Part shown: piece after piece, positions 25,546 through 35,706 of the stretch
Layout of the letters: every line of letters starts with the position of its first letter
Numbering within the stretch: the stretch's first letter is position 1
Assembly (NCBI RefSeq): GCF_019278525.1
Contig: NZ_CP058986.1
Span: 3,673,001-3,737,000, forward strand
Direction of reading: 5' to 3'
Length of the DNA: 64,000 bases
From: Polaribacter sp. HaHaR_3_91
Lineage (GTDB): Bacteria; Bacteroidota; Bacteroidia; Flavobacteriales; Flavobacteriaceae
Position numbers and translations under genes: made by a program
Notes under the pieces: generated by a model
The model's database searches: none
What the model saw: only the letters and a program-made list of their open reading frames with translations
Told to the model about the DNA's origin: nothing

Positions 25546-28500
25546 TTAAAATGTTACGTTTAAGCCTAAAGAAATTTCCGTTTCTAAAGGATAACCACTT
25601 ATATTATTTTTGTAAGAATTTCTATTAGATTTATCATAAGGTGTCCAAACCAATAAATTATTACCTATTAATGATGCGCTCATAGATTGCAAGCCTAACG
25701 ACTGAACTACCTTATTATTAAATAGATAACTAAATGATGCATTTTGAATCTTTACATTTGTTTTACTATATAAAAAACGAGTAGAGCTTCTAGTTGAACT
25801 TGTAGTAACTCCCCAAAGTGGTATTGTTGCTAAAGCTAGATCTCCTTCAGATTGCCATCTATCTAGTTGGTTTATAGATTGATTATCATCTCCAATATTT
25901 AATCCGTCTGAATTTACATCTCTAGCAAAAGAACTAAAACTATAACCTCCAATTGTATAGCCAGTAGTAATACTAAAGTTGAATTTATTTTTATAAGAAA
26001 ATGTATTTGTCATACTACCAAATAAGTCTGCTTCTTCAGTTTTATTAGCGACTCTATTATCTAAACTGAAATCTTTAGTGATGTTTCCTTCTGTGTCATA
26101 CCACATTGGGTATCCATCTTGTGGGTCTACGCCAGCCCATTCCATTAGATAGAATGTTTTTGTACTTTTACCAATTTCCAATCGATAATTACCTGAGTTT
26201 TTAGGAATATCTTGGTATAGTGCTAATAACTTATTTTGGTTGTGACTAGTAATAATTCTTGTATTCCATTTAAAGTTATTGGTTTGTATATTTTTTGATT
26301 CTAAAGTAACTTCTATTCCTTTGTTTTCAATTTCCCCTAAATTTCTAACAAGAGTGGTGGTACCAGTTGTTCTGGAAGCATCAAAATTACTGATTAAGTC
26401 TACAGTTTTATTTCGATAAACCTCCGTACTTATATCTAGACGGTTGTTAAACATAGCTACTCTTAGCCCAAGGTTTAGTAAATAAGTAGTTTCCCAACTT
26501 AAATCTGGGTTGGCACCCGATGAAATACCTGCCCCTAAATCGCCACCATATTGGTAAGAGTCACTAACAGAATAAATACCATCAGGATCTTGGGATCCAA
26601 AGCGAGAATTACCATTGGTTCCGTAACTTGCTTTTATGTTTAAAATATTAATTATATCACTATCAAAAAATGCTTCTTTATGAATGTTCCATGACGCTCC
26701 GGCTGATAAAAAGTTGGCACGTTGTACATTCGTACCAAAATTTGAATTCCCATCATTTCTACCATTTAGAATTAAATTATAACGGTCATCATAACTATAA
26801 CTTAATTGGGCTAAATAAGAAGATTTAGTAGTTTCGCTTTCACTACTTGAACCGTCTGAAAATGCAGCCAAACCTACTGTTCTTATATGATCGTTTATAA
26901 AACCATTACCCCAAGCACTTGTTGAGTTGTATTTATTTGCTCCTAATTCAATCCCTACAACACCAGATATTTGATGTAAGCCAATTTGTTTGTTATAGTT
27001 TACTCTGTGAATGGTATTCCAGTTTAAAAAGTTAGCAGATGAGGAATTAGCGTAACCATCGTATGTAAATGTTACGTCGTTTCCAGACCAATTGTACATT
27101 GAGTTATAGCGTTTTTCATTATAATTATTATAATCAACACCAAATTGTGAACTTAAAGAGATATCATTATTAATTTGGTAATTTAATTGCACGGCACTTT
27201 TAAATGAAAAAGCATTTTGACCGTTATCATTTTGTTCACGTTCAGCAACGCTATTAAAAAATCTTTTTTCAATGAATCTTGGAGAGCCATCAGGATTATT
27301 TCCTTCTATAATTTTATAGTATTGTCTAAAAGTACCATCCGCATTGTAAGGCGATATTATAGGCAAATTCTCATAATAATCTGAATTAGGAGTAAAAGTG
27401 GAATTGATATTGTAAGAACCTAATAAGGTGAAATCTAAACTCAGTTTATCTGATATATTAACAGTGTTGTTAGAATTTAAGGTAATTCTTTCTTGTTTGT
27501 TACCTTTTACTGTCATGTTGTTTGCAAAATAGGATCCAGAAATACGATACGTAGCTTTTTCACTTCCTCCGGAAGCAGATAAGTTTATTTGAGATGTTGA
27601 GCCAACATCAAAAAACACATCATACCAATCTGTATTTGTAGTAGAATAGGCATTCATATCATTATCCGTAAAAGGAAAATAGTTAATGTCATTTCCAGCA
27701 TTTAAAAAAGATTCTTTTGCTAGTTCAAGGTATTGTTCACTATTTAAAACCTTAAACTTTGAATTTTTATTTATAAATGAGATACCAGATCTTAAGGACA
27801 CATTTAATTGGGTTTTATTTGCTTTTCCTTTTTTTGTGGTTATTAAAATAACTCCATTTGCTCCATCTGCCCCATATATAGTAGTTGCAGAAGCATCTTT
27901 TAAAACCGTCATCGATTCAATATCATCTGGATTTATGAAAGATAATGGACTTACGCTTGTTTCTATTCCTAAAATTTGATTTGTATTGTTCCCTGTATTA
28001 ATAGGAATACCATCTACAATCCATAGCGGTTCGTTAGAGGCAGATAAAGAAGCTTCTCCTCTAATAGTAACCGAGTATCTTGGCCTAGAACTATCTGCAC
28101 CATTACTTTGCGGATTTATTTCCAAACCAGGAATTACACCTTCCAGTACTTTATCTAAACGTTGTTGAGGTAAGTTAACAATATCTTCTGATTTTATTTG
28201 ATATGCACTAGATACTAAGTTAGATTTCTTTTGAGCTGTACCGTAATTACTCGTTACAATTACTTCATCTAAAGACTCTATATCTTCTTTTAAAACTAAG
28301 TTTTTTACACCAGAAGCAGTAATTACTATTTCTTGGTCTAAAAAACCCATACTTAATACTTTAACAATACTTCCCTTTGGTATTTCACTCAGTTTATATT
28401 TCCCATCAAAATCTGTAACGGTCCAAATACTAGGATCTTTTTTCAGAACAATAGTAACTCCACTTATTGGTGCTCCAGTTTCATCTGTAATAGTTCCGGA

Positions 28501-28911
28501 AATACTAAATAATTCTTGAAAAAATCTACTAATAATATTTTCCTTTTTTTCTACATGGTATAAAACAACTTGTTTATTAATAATTTTGTACTTTATGGTA
28601 GTATCCGTTAGTATAGACTCACATAAATCTGAAATCGTTTTATCTACAACGTTTAAATTTACTTTTTTGTTTAATTCATCTTTTTTTAAACCAGATTGAA
28701 TAAAAACAAAACTTGATTTACTTTCTATTTCTTTAATTATTTCTTTAATAGAAATGTTTTTTAGATTTAAAGTTAATTTTTCTACTTGAAAATTTTCTGT
28801 AGCGGCATATGAACTAGCTAAATTTATAAATATTAGAAAAGGTAGCAGATATAGCGTCCTTTTATTTACTAATACTGTATTACTAAGCTTTATTAAAAGA
28901 GTTTTTTTCAT
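25546..28911 (-). CDS. SusC/RagA TonB-dependent transporter with signalling domain
   Basis: At 1121 residues this is a full-length SusC-type transporter. After the signal peptide comes a secretin/TonB STN domain (about residues 45-120, LNLKNISIKEIIKEIESKSSFVF) for talking to the FecR anti-sigma factor. Next is a carboxypeptidase-like beta domain (FSISGTITDETGAPISGVTI), then the plug (about 230-345, ALLKDASATTIYGADGANGVILITTKKG-like pattern) and a 22-strand barrel ending EISLGLNVTF. It imports the substrate delivered by SusD using TonB. The STN domain together with the sigma and FecR genes upstream implies substrate-induced expression. Confidence 0.93.
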   Translation of the reverse strand: MKKTLLIKLSNTVLVNKRTLYLLPFLIFINLASSYAATENFQVEKLTLNLKNISIKEIIKEIESKSSFVFIQSGLKKDELNKKVNLNVVDKTISDLCESILTDTTIKYKIINKQVVLYHVEKKENIISRFFQELFSISGTITDETGAPISGVTIVLKKDPSIWTVTDFDGKYKLSEIPKGSIVKVLSMGFLDQEIVITASGVKNLVLKEDIESLDEVIVTSNYGTAQKKSNLVSSAYQIKSEDIVNLPQQRLDKVLEGVIPGLEINPQSNGADSSRPRYSVTIRGEASLSASNEPLWIVDGIPINTGNNTNQILGIETSVSPLSFINPDDIESMTVLKDASATTIYGADGANGVILITTKKGKANKTQLNVSLRSGISFINKNSKFKVLNSEQYLELAKESFLNAGNDINYFPFTDNDMNAYSTTNTDWYDVFFDVGSTSQINLSASGGSEKATYRISGSYFANNMTVKGNKQERITLNSNNTVNISDKLSLDFTLLGSYNINSTFTPNSDYYENLPIISPYNADGTFRQYYKIIEGNNPDGSPRFIEKRFFNSVAEREQNDNGQNAFSFKSAVQLNYQINNDISLSSQFGVDYNNYNEKRYNSMYNWSGNDVTFTYDGYANSSSANFLNWNTIHRVNYNKQIGLHQISGVVGIELGANKYNSTSAWGNGFINDHIRTVGLAAFSDGSSSESETTKSSYLAQLSYSYDDRYNLILNGRNDGNSNFGTNVQRANFLSAGASWNIHKEAFFDSDIINILNIKASYGTNGNSRFGSQDPDGIYSVSDSYQYGGDLGAGISSGANPDLSWETTYLLNLGLRVAMFNNRLDISTEVYRNKTVDLISNFDASRTTGTTTLVRNLGEIENKGIEVTLESKNIQTNNFKWNTRIITSHNQNKLLALYQDIPKNSGNYRLEIGKSTKTFYLMEWAGVDPQDGYPMWYDTEGNITKDFSLDNRVANKTEEADLFGSMTNTFSYKNKFNFSITTGYTIGGYSFSSFARDVNSDGLNIGDDNQSINQLDRWQSEGDLALATIPLWGVTTSSTRSSTRFLYSKTNVKIQNASFSYLFNNKVVQSLGLQSMSASLIGNNLLVWTPYDKSNRNSYKNNISGYPLETEISLGLNVTF

Positions 28912-28947
28912 TCTATAATATTTCTTATTAAACTTAAATATGATTTA

Positions 28948-30066
28948 TTAAATGTTGTTATGTATTTTAAAAGAACTGTTAGATAATGTTGATAGTGTTT
29001 CTAATACATCTTCTAAATTAGATGATAAATAGATTTTACCAGTACATTTTTTATTGATTAGCTCTTTTTTTGTATCTAAAAAAGTTACATTATAGTACCT
29101 AGATAATTCTATTAAAATTTCTTCTAATGGTTTGTCATCAAATATTAAATAACCACTTCTCCAAGAGGTATAAGTTTCAGTACTTACATTTGTCTTAATT
29201 AATTTTGATGCTGTTATATCTAGTGACTCATTAGGAAGCATGGTTGCTTTCATATTGTCTACAGTAGTAACGCCAACAGATCCCTCTACTAAAACAACTC
29301 TTTGCTCCTCGTTATCTTTATATGCTTTAACGTCGAAACTAGTTCCGTAAACGTTTACATCAAAGTTTAACGTTTTAACATTAAAGGGTTTTAGTTTATT
29401 TTTGGCAACTTCAATATAAATTTCTCCTTCTAAATAAATTTCTCTTTTATTTTTATTAAATTTTGAAGGAAATTTCACAGTAGAACCGGAGTTTACCCAT
29501 AATTTAGAACCATCAGCTAAAACTAATTCTGTTCTTTTTCCAAAAGGAACTTTTAAAATATTATAGGTTGTAGAATCACTTCCTTTTAGGCTTTTACCTT
29601 CAGCATTAATTGTTCCTTCTTTACTTACAGTTAATGTTTTTTTATTTGAAAGTGTGAATGTTTTTCCGCTCGCTATTAACTCTATTTCTGTTTTTGCTAG
29701 GGATTTTTCTACAAGAATTTTAGGAATTTCTAAATCTTTTGGAGTTGTATTGTAAGCTTTTATTAAAATCAAAATTAACGCACATGCAGCTATTGCTGAG
29801 TAAAATTTACGTTTTCTATTTATTTTGATTATTTTGCTTTTTTGAGTGGCTTCAAAAATACGTTTATGTAATGCTTCTTTATCGCTTTTTTGTAACGACG
29901 AAGGATTAAGTTTTATTTTTTTAAATTCATGTTCAGCATTTTGAAAATGAATTTTATCTTCTGGGTGTTTACTTAAGTGTAAATCCCAATGTTTTATAGA
30001 CTCATTATCTTTAAAAAGCATAAAGAGTATAAATTTTTCATTTTCTAAAAAATCTTTTACAGTCAT
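28948..30066 (-). CDS. FecR-type anti-sigma factor
   Basis: The 372-residue protein has a cytosolic N-terminal part, one membrane helix near residues 88-105 (YSAIAACALILILIKAY), a periplasmic FecR domain (VPFGKRTELVLADGSKLWVNSGS...VYGTSFDVKAY) and a C-terminal DUF4974 domain (YLIFDDKPLEEILIELSRYYNV). It keeps the adjacent ECF sigma factor inactive until the SusC STN domain signals through the periplasm. It is followed by susC after 36 bp. Confidence 0.93.
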   Translation of the reverse strand: MTVKDFLENEKFILFMLFKDNESIKHWDLHLSKHPEDKIHFQNAEHEFKKIKLNPSSLQKSDKEALHKRIFEATQKSKIIKINRKRKFYSAIAACALILILIKAYNTTPKDLEIPKILVEKSLAKTEIELIASGKTFTLSNKKTLTVSKEGTINAEGKSLKGSDSTTYNILKVPFGKRTELVLADGSKLWVNSGSTVKFPSKFNKNKREIYLEGEIYIEVAKNKLKPFNVKTLNFDVNVYGTSFDVKAYKDNEEQRVVLVEGSVGVTTVDNMKATMLPNESLDITASKLIKTNVSTETYTSWRSGYLIFDDKPLEEILIELSRYYNVTFLDTKKELINKKCTGKIYLSSNLEDVLETLSTLSNSSFKIHNNI

Positions 30067-30226
30067 TTAATTTTAATAATTTATTTAAGTCTTTATTCTT
30101 TTAAATAAAGATTACATATACTACACAGATGTTTTCTTATTTCATCACCTATTTAAATGTTAAAATTATGTTAACTAAGTATACTGATTAAAAAAAAGAT
30201 TTGAAAAATATAGGTATATAATTACC

Positions 30227-30763
30227 TTATAAGATAGAAGTAGTGTAGTTTAAAAATAGGTAAAAATTACCTGCATCGTTTTTTCGTAATTCCTTTAATG
30301 CTTTTAATATGAGGTTTCTACATGCAGGAATAGTAATTCCAAGAATCTCTGAAATTTCCTTGTAACTATAATTTTGAGTGTATCTGAAATATATAATTTC
30401 TCGTTGTCTAGATGTTAATTTTTCTAAAACCTTTTCAATTTTATTTTTTAAATATTTTTTAGATTCTTTCTCTAATATTAAATCTTCTACATTTATATCT
30501 AACCTAAAGTTTAGGTCTTTTACTTCTTCTTCGTAGGCTAAAAACTTATTTGATCTTTTGTATTCATCAAAAAGTTCGTTTCTCAAACTTTTTAGTAAAT
30601 AAGCTTTGGTATTTGTGGTGTAATTTAAATTTTTATTAAGTAGAATTTTTTGAAATACATTATGAATAGCATCCATAACTAAACTACCATCAAAGCCAAG
30701 GTGTATTCCATATGAGTACAAATCATCTACATGTAATTTATATATAGTCTCTATGTTATCCAT
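30227..30763 (-). CDS. ECF RNA polymerase sigma factor
   Basis: A 178-residue sigma-70 family protein of the Bacteroidota FecI-like group. Region 2 is seen as DDLYSYGIHLGFDGSLVMDAIHNVFQKI, and region 4 as LTSRQREIIYFRYTQNYSYKEISEILGITIPACRNLILKAL, a helix-turn-helix. It would direct RNA polymerase to the SusCD operon promoter and is controlled by the FecR gene downstream. Its own upstream region has no clear TAnnTTTG element. Confidence 0.9.
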   Translation of the reverse strand: MDNIETIYKLHVDDLYSYGIHLGFDGSLVMDAIHNVFQKILLNKNLNYTTNTKAYLLKSLRNELFDEYKRSNKFLAYEEEVKDLNFRLDINVEDLILEKESKKYLKNKIEKVLEKLTSRQREIIYFRYTQNYSYKEISEILGITIPACRNLILKALKELRKNDAGNFYLFLNYTTSIL

Positions 30764-30969
30764 AAATTAAAAACTTATATTTTTGGGTTATTCACTAGAA
30801 AATCGACGTTTATTTACGATTAAACAATCATTATTAAAGTTGATGTGTTTTTTTCTTAAAAAAAAATAAATATAGGTAGTATATTATAAAATTCAATAAG
30901 TTTACTAGTAAATATTGACTGTTGTGGGCTATTATTTTCTAATAATTAAAAATGGAATAAAAAGGAAAG

Positions 30970-30987
30970 CGACAACCAAAGTTGTCG
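30970..30987. terminator. short hairpin in the gap upstream of the sigma gene
   Basis: CGACAAC pairs with GTTGTCG around CAAA, with T-rich sequence on either side, so direction is uncertain. The surrounding gap 30764-31377 (about 610 bp) holds this hairpin, a second terminator and a tRNA remnant; I see no gene in it. Confidence 0.45.
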
Positions 30988-31155
30988 TTTTAAATGTTTA
31001 CGGAATCATTATAATTAGTTTTTTATTTTAATAAGGATATTATCTTAAAATCAAGCTATTTAAAGAGCTTATTGCATTAATTAATAGCAATTAAGGTAAT
31101 TTGTAGTTTTTTGTTGTAAAGAATTAAAAAAAACAATTTGTTGTACCCAAACAAA

Positions 31156-31183
31156 AAAAGCCAAGATCTAAACCTTGACTTTT
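31156..31183 (-). terminator. terminator beside decayed tRNA end
   Basis: AAAAG-C-CAAG pairs with CTTG-A-CTTTT (one mismatch), and on the minus strand a T-run follows. Its position relative to the tRNA remnant at 31197 copies the arrangement at 17533 and 53854. Confidence 0.55.
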
Positions 31184-31196
31184 TGTACTATACTTG

Positions 31197-31220
31197 TAGC
31201 GAGAACGGGATTTAAACCCC
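31197..31220 (-). pseudogene. decayed 3' end of a tRNA (old attachment site)
   Basis: On the minus strand GGGGTTTAAATCCC can form a T-arm (T54 T55 with C56 changed to T) followed by the acceptor strand TCTCGCTA, one base different from the TCCCGCTA of the fMet gene at 53900. The rest of the tRNA is unrecognisable. It separates the nutrient-uptake genes from the defence genes. Confidence 0.45.
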
Positions 31221-31377
31221 TTATCACACTCACTATCAAACCAATACAACATATACGACATTAACAATGGCAAATTGATACCCATTATTTTAGAATGCAG
31301 GTAAGTAATTTATTTACCATATTCTAAATATGGTAAACATTTGTTAGCTTAACCTCTATTATTTACTTAATTCTTAA

Positions 31378-32616
31378 TCACAAAACTAATAATGACAACA
31401 CCTTCTCACCTAAAACCTCATCCAGCTTTCCTCCCTCTAAAACAGAAACAAAGCCCATTTTACATTGATGTTCTATTGCTGAATGATTTTCTTTATCCAA
31501 GATATAGTCATCTGTTAAGTACGATTTAAAACTATTTTCTCGGGGATCTCCAGGATACAATAACATTGCTTTTTCTGCATCCCAAAAACGACAATACGCA
31601 TACATTTGACGTAAATCACTTACTGAAGCGGTATTGTTTTTTGGTCTTTTCCATTTTGTATCGATTATAAATGTTTGCGAACCTTTACGTAACACAACAT
31701 CTGGTCTTAAACTATTACCTCCCCAAAAGGATTTAGATTCTTGTCCTGACACTTTTATATCAGTTCCTAAACAAGCCTTCTGTAACTGCTTTAAAACATA
31801 AGTTTCCCATAATTCATTCATATCAAACAATAGAGACAACATCTTTTCTTTTCCACTTGAAATATCGGGTGAATAATTTAAAATAATTAACCTCGCTAAC
31901 TCTAATGCATTCGCATATCCTACAGATTTTCTATTTAACCTAACTTCATTCAGTTGCTTTTCGGTAATAGTTTTTTGATCTACTTCTGGAAAATTTAACT
32001 GCACTCTGTTTGCTAAATCTTGTAATCTAGTTCCACTTGTAAACTGAGTAACAATAATTAATGCTTTTTGTAATACTTGATGTAAAAAGTGATTACTATC
32101 ATACACTTGATGCATAGTATAAAAGCGTTCTTTATGGACGATGTTTTTTCGAATATGTCCTGCAAATTCCAATTTACCTTTTAATGCTTTTGTATTTTGT
32201 GTCTGCTTTCTATAGTTTTTAATCAAACCTTTTCTAACCAAACTTTCTACTTCTAATAAGTACAATTCAAAATAAACTTCTAGTAAATTAAGGTGCTGTC
32301 TTTTAACATGTGCTGCCCCAGAAGATTCCGCTTTAAGCTTTCCGCATGCTTGTAACATTTTTAATAAAACACCTTTCCATTTAGTATCTGAATCCTCTTT
32401 ATCTGCTTTTGGATGAATTTCAATAGTTAAACCATCTACCTGAATTACACCAACATACTGATTAAATTTGATCCCTTTTGCAATAGGTTCAAAATAATTA
32501 CCATCGTGATATTCGTTCAGTTTTAATAGCGCATCTAAATGTACTTGCTTAAAACCTTCCTCACCAACATATAAACGTTGGTGTTCAAAAACCGATATTG
32601 TCTTATTACTTATCAA
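31378..32616 (-). CDS. mcrC: McrC-like nuclease subunit of a type IV restriction system
   Basis: A 412-residue protein with an N-terminal domain typical of McrC (GVIQVDGLTIEIHPKADK). The C-terminal PD-(D/E)XK nuclease is seen as LRPDVVLRKGSQTFIIDTKWKRP, where the Asp and the D-T-K are the metal ligands. It starts directly after the McrB stop. McrC supplies the cutting activity and stimulates the McrB motor. Together they cleave DNA carrying modified bases, as found in some phages. Confidence 0.9.
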   Translation of the reverse strand: MISNKTISVFEHQRLYVGEEGFKQVHLDALLKLNEYHDGNYFEPIAKGIKFNQYVGVIQVDGLTIEIHPKADKEDSDTKWKGVLLKMLQACGKLKAESSGAAHVKRQHLNLLEVYFELYLLEVESLVRKGLIKNYRKQTQNTKALKGKLEFAGHIRKNIVHKERFYTMHQVYDSNHFLHQVLQKALIIVTQFTSGTRLQDLANRVQLNFPEVDQKTITEKQLNEVRLNRKSVGYANALELARLIILNYSPDISSGKEKMLSLLFDMNELWETYVLKQLQKACLGTDIKVSGQESKSFWGGNSLRPDVVLRKGSQTFIIDTKWKRPKNNTASVSDLRQMYAYCRFWDAEKAMLLYPGDPRENSFKSYLTDDYILDKENHSAIEHQCKMGFVSVLEGGKLDEVLGEKVLSLLVL

Positions 32617-35600
32617 TTATTCCGCTTGCTTTTTTCCTAACAATGATAAAACTGCTTCTATTACATTATCTTCATTTACTTGCTTTAGAAGGTATGAAGG
32701 CGCTTTAAAATCATTTGAATTTTCATACGAGAAATCAGCAAAATTGATAGCATCATTTTTTTCCTTTTCTACAAATCCTTTTCCTAACACCAATCCTATT
32801 TTACCATAATCACCATAAAAATACTCTTGCAATAAAGGCACTATTTTAGTATTAAAAGCTTTGGCTAGTTTTTCTTCTGAATTTACTTTACAAAAGTACG
32901 AATGACCAATGGCATGATCTCTATCTATTAATAACTCTATACGCTCGTTTATCTTTTTTAAAACTTCAGATAGCTTAATATAATCTACTTCTTCATTTTC
33001 TATAACAGTATAATCTGGCATCATTTCTTTAAACTCAAAACGACGTCTTAAAGCAGTATCTAATGCTTCTACAGAACGATCTGCGGTATTCATGGTACCA
33101 TAAATATCCAAGTTAGAAGGCACACTAAATTCTTTTTTAGAATATGGTAACTTTATGCTCATTTCATTTTTAGCGCCACTTCGTTTATCGGTTTCAATAA
33201 GCGTTATTAACTCACCAAAAATAGCAGAAACATTTCCTCTATTAATTTCATCAATAAAAATTGCATATCTATTTGAAGGATCATTCTTCGCTTTTATACA
33301 CAATTTTTTAAAAACACCATCTTCAATCTTATATCCTAAATCTTTAGTTTCTTCTTCTGTTTCAGGAAAAACAGGTTTGATTCCTTCTATAAAATCTTCA
33401 TAAGCGAAAGATTGGTGAAATGTTACGAAATCGTAATTTTTTATAACTGTTTCATTATTGCTTTTAAAATTGTTAACCTCATCTATTATATCATATATTT
33501 CAGGAATTTGCTCTTTTGTTTCTTCCTCAAGTAACTGCCACATTTTATCATTATTCTTATCAAAAATTAACGGATTTTGACGTTGTTTATATGCTACATT
33601 TTCTGAAGAAGTTATCGTGTGCATTTGCAACGTTCCCCATATTGTAGCTCTCACATTTTTAGATTCTGATAAGGATGCTTTCGTTTTCACCCATCTATTC
33701 TCCAAAATCTCATTTACTTTTGACGTTCCATTTTCAATAAGTGCAATTGCTATTACTTGCCACCAAGTTAAATTCGTTATTTTATCTTCAAAAAACTTTT
33801 CTTTGGTAATCGCATTTTCTTTAAGAGTATATCTATCAAACAATTGATCTTTTAAATAAAACGTTTTCCCTGTTCCTGGAGGTCCGTATAGAATTTGGTT
33901 TGTTGGCATTTTCTCAAGCATAATATATTGTTCTTCTTCCTCTTCAACAGTTTCTGTTATTGGCTTTAATAAATTTGGATGTCTGTCTATAAATAATAAA
34001 AAATCTTGTGTTAACCAGTTTAAATCTAACTGCGATAATTCTGATTTATTCAATTGCTTACTAACAAAATCAACAACTTCCTTATTCTCTAATAATACAT
34101 TGCATATTGTCTCCATTGGTTTTTGCATATTAATGACAAAATCAATATTACTACTCCTTAATTTTATTACAAAAACCTTTCTAATAATATCAGCAAATGA
34201 AGTTCTGCTTGCTGGAAAAATTGAATTAGGAACTAAAACAGACATCCAACAAGACAAAATAGGAAAACTCATATTACGATTAGAATAATCTATATTTTCT
34301 AATTCTATACGATTATAAAAATCTCTAAAAATTTTAATATCTTCAATTCCAATGTACTTGCTAAGCTTTTCTCTAGCACCCTGTTTTATAAATTGTACGC
34401 CTTTAGAGTCAGTATAGTTTTCATTCTGAGAAGCCAAACATAGCTCTAAAATTTCTTCATCTGTTTGTTCTTCAAAAACAACTCTTTCAGTTAACCAATT
34501 TGCCCATTCAAACTTATACAATTCAACATATAACCAATTATCATTTATTAGAGCGCTTTTGTAATCTTGAATTAAGTAATTTAATTTTGTATTAATACTA
34601 AGGTTTTTAGAATTGATCATGTTTGTTAATTCTTGATATTCTTCTTTTGTTGCCGAAAAATTAGTGCCTTGGTTACCTGCCTTAAAATTACTAAAAATGG
34701 CTCTATTTTTAATATCTTTCCATAGTATTGGGGTATCTGCAAATGAATGTTCAATTTTTATTTTCACTCTAACTGTAGCTAAAGAATTTGATTTATCAAT
34801 ATAGTATTGTTCTTCAAACTTTTCTTCCTCGAAAACACCTACTTCTGAAGTAACCTCAGCAAGTGCGTAACAACCTGCATCTTTTCCTGTTTGCCAAATA
34901 ATAACTTTATCTCCAATGGCTATTTTATCTTTATGTGCTGCTACTTTCCAACTTTTTAAATGTCCTGATTTTAGTGCTGCTGTAGTATTATAAATCTTCG
35001 GATTCCCTTGAAAGACCCAGTAATTAATCTGTTTTAAAGGTTTTACTTGTTTGTTTTCAAATTCTTCAAGCGTAGTACCATCCTTTAATTTCCATTCACG
35101 CTTTCCATTAGCTGCTCTGTTAAGAACTATAACAGCGGCAGGAGAAGATTTATCAAAGGTTATGTTTTTTTTAAGAATTACATATTTACTATAATCAGAG
35201 TCTTCAAAATAGTCTTCGTTTTCATATTTGACTCTCATTTTATAATAAGAATGGATTAAAAAACTAGGTTTGGGTTCTTTATAAATATAAGATCCTTTTA
35301 ATAATTGATAGCCACCTTTTACAATTTGCAATTGTGCTGTTAAAAAATTGCCGTCTGTAGTTTTAGATACTTGAATTTGAAATATAGGATCTGTTAACTG
35401 CTTTTTAATGACATTAAATTGAAGTTTTTCGAAGACGTTAAAACAATCCGTATTCAAACCACCTTTAAAATAGGGTTCTATAGTTCTTCCTTCTGCATGA
35501 AAGTTTGCATACGCCATAATTGTCTTTGGAGGGTAATGTATACCGTTATAAACTAAATCGTATGTTGATGAAGCCCCAAAACCTTTAGGTATTCCTTTTT

Positions 35601-35658
35601 CTCCAAAATCTTTAATTCCTTGTATTATGTGTTCTTTATTTACTTTTTCAAATAGCAT
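32617..35658 (-). CDS. mcrB: McrB-like AAA+ motor with EVE and head domains
   Basis: The 1013-residue protein has three parts. Residues about 1-85 resemble the small head domain of ScoMcrA-like proteins (GIPKGFGASSTYDLVYNGIHYPPKTI). Residues about 208-345 form an EVE (PUA-like) modified-base-binding domain (NYWVFQGNPKIYN...VIIWQTGKDAGCYALAEV). The C-terminal part is the AAA+ GTPase: Walker A YGPPGTGKTF near 594, Walker B IFIDEINRGN near 802 and GTMNTADRS near 854, then TALRRRFEF. The EVE domain gives specificity for modified cytosines, and the ring translocates DNA to McrC. Confidence 0.92.
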   Translation of the reverse strand: MLFEKVNKEHIIQGIKDFGEKGIPKGFGASSTYDLVYNGIHYPPKTIMAYANFHAEGRTIEPYFKGGLNTDCFNVFEKLQFNVIKKQLTDPIFQIQVSKTTDGNFLTAQLQIVKGGYQLLKGSYIYKEPKPSFLIHSYYKMRVKYENEDYFEDSDYSKYVILKKNITFDKSSPAAVIVLNRAANGKREWKLKDGTTLEEFENKQVKPLKQINYWVFQGNPKIYNTTAALKSGHLKSWKVAAHKDKIAIGDKVIIWQTGKDAGCYALAEVTSEVGVFEEEKFEEQYYIDKSNSLATVRVKIKIEHSFADTPILWKDIKNRAIFSNFKAGNQGTNFSATKEEYQELTNMINSKNLSINTKLNYLIQDYKSALINDNWLYVELYKFEWANWLTERVVFEEQTDEEILELCLASQNENYTDSKGVQFIKQGAREKLSKYIGIEDIKIFRDFYNRIELENIDYSNRNMSFPILSCWMSVLVPNSIFPASRTSFADIIRKVFVIKLRSSNIDFVINMQKPMETICNVLLENKEVVDFVSKQLNKSELSQLDLNWLTQDFLLFIDRHPNLLKPITETVEEEEEQYIMLEKMPTNQILYGPPGTGKTFYLKDQLFDRYTLKENAITKEKFFEDKITNLTWWQVIAIALIENGTSKVNEILENRWVKTKASLSESKNVRATIWGTLQMHTITSSENVAYKQRQNPLIFDKNNDKMWQLLEEETKEQIPEIYDIIDEVNNFKSNNETVIKNYDFVTFHQSFAYEDFIEGIKPVFPETEEETKDLGYKIEDGVFKKLCIKAKNDPSNRYAIFIDEINRGNVSAIFGELITLIETDKRSGAKNEMSIKLPYSKKEFSVPSNLDIYGTMNTADRSVEALDTALRRRFEFKEMMPDYTVIENEEVDYIKLSEVLKKINERIELLIDRDHAIGHSYFCKVNSEEKLAKAFNTKIVPLLQEYFYGDYGKIGLVLGKGFVEKEKNDAINFADFSYENSNDFKAPSYLLKQVNEDNVIEAVLSLLGKKQAE

Positions 35659-35706
35659 TTTTTTTCATTTTCTAATTATTCACAAAAATTTAAGTGTTTT
35701 AAATAA

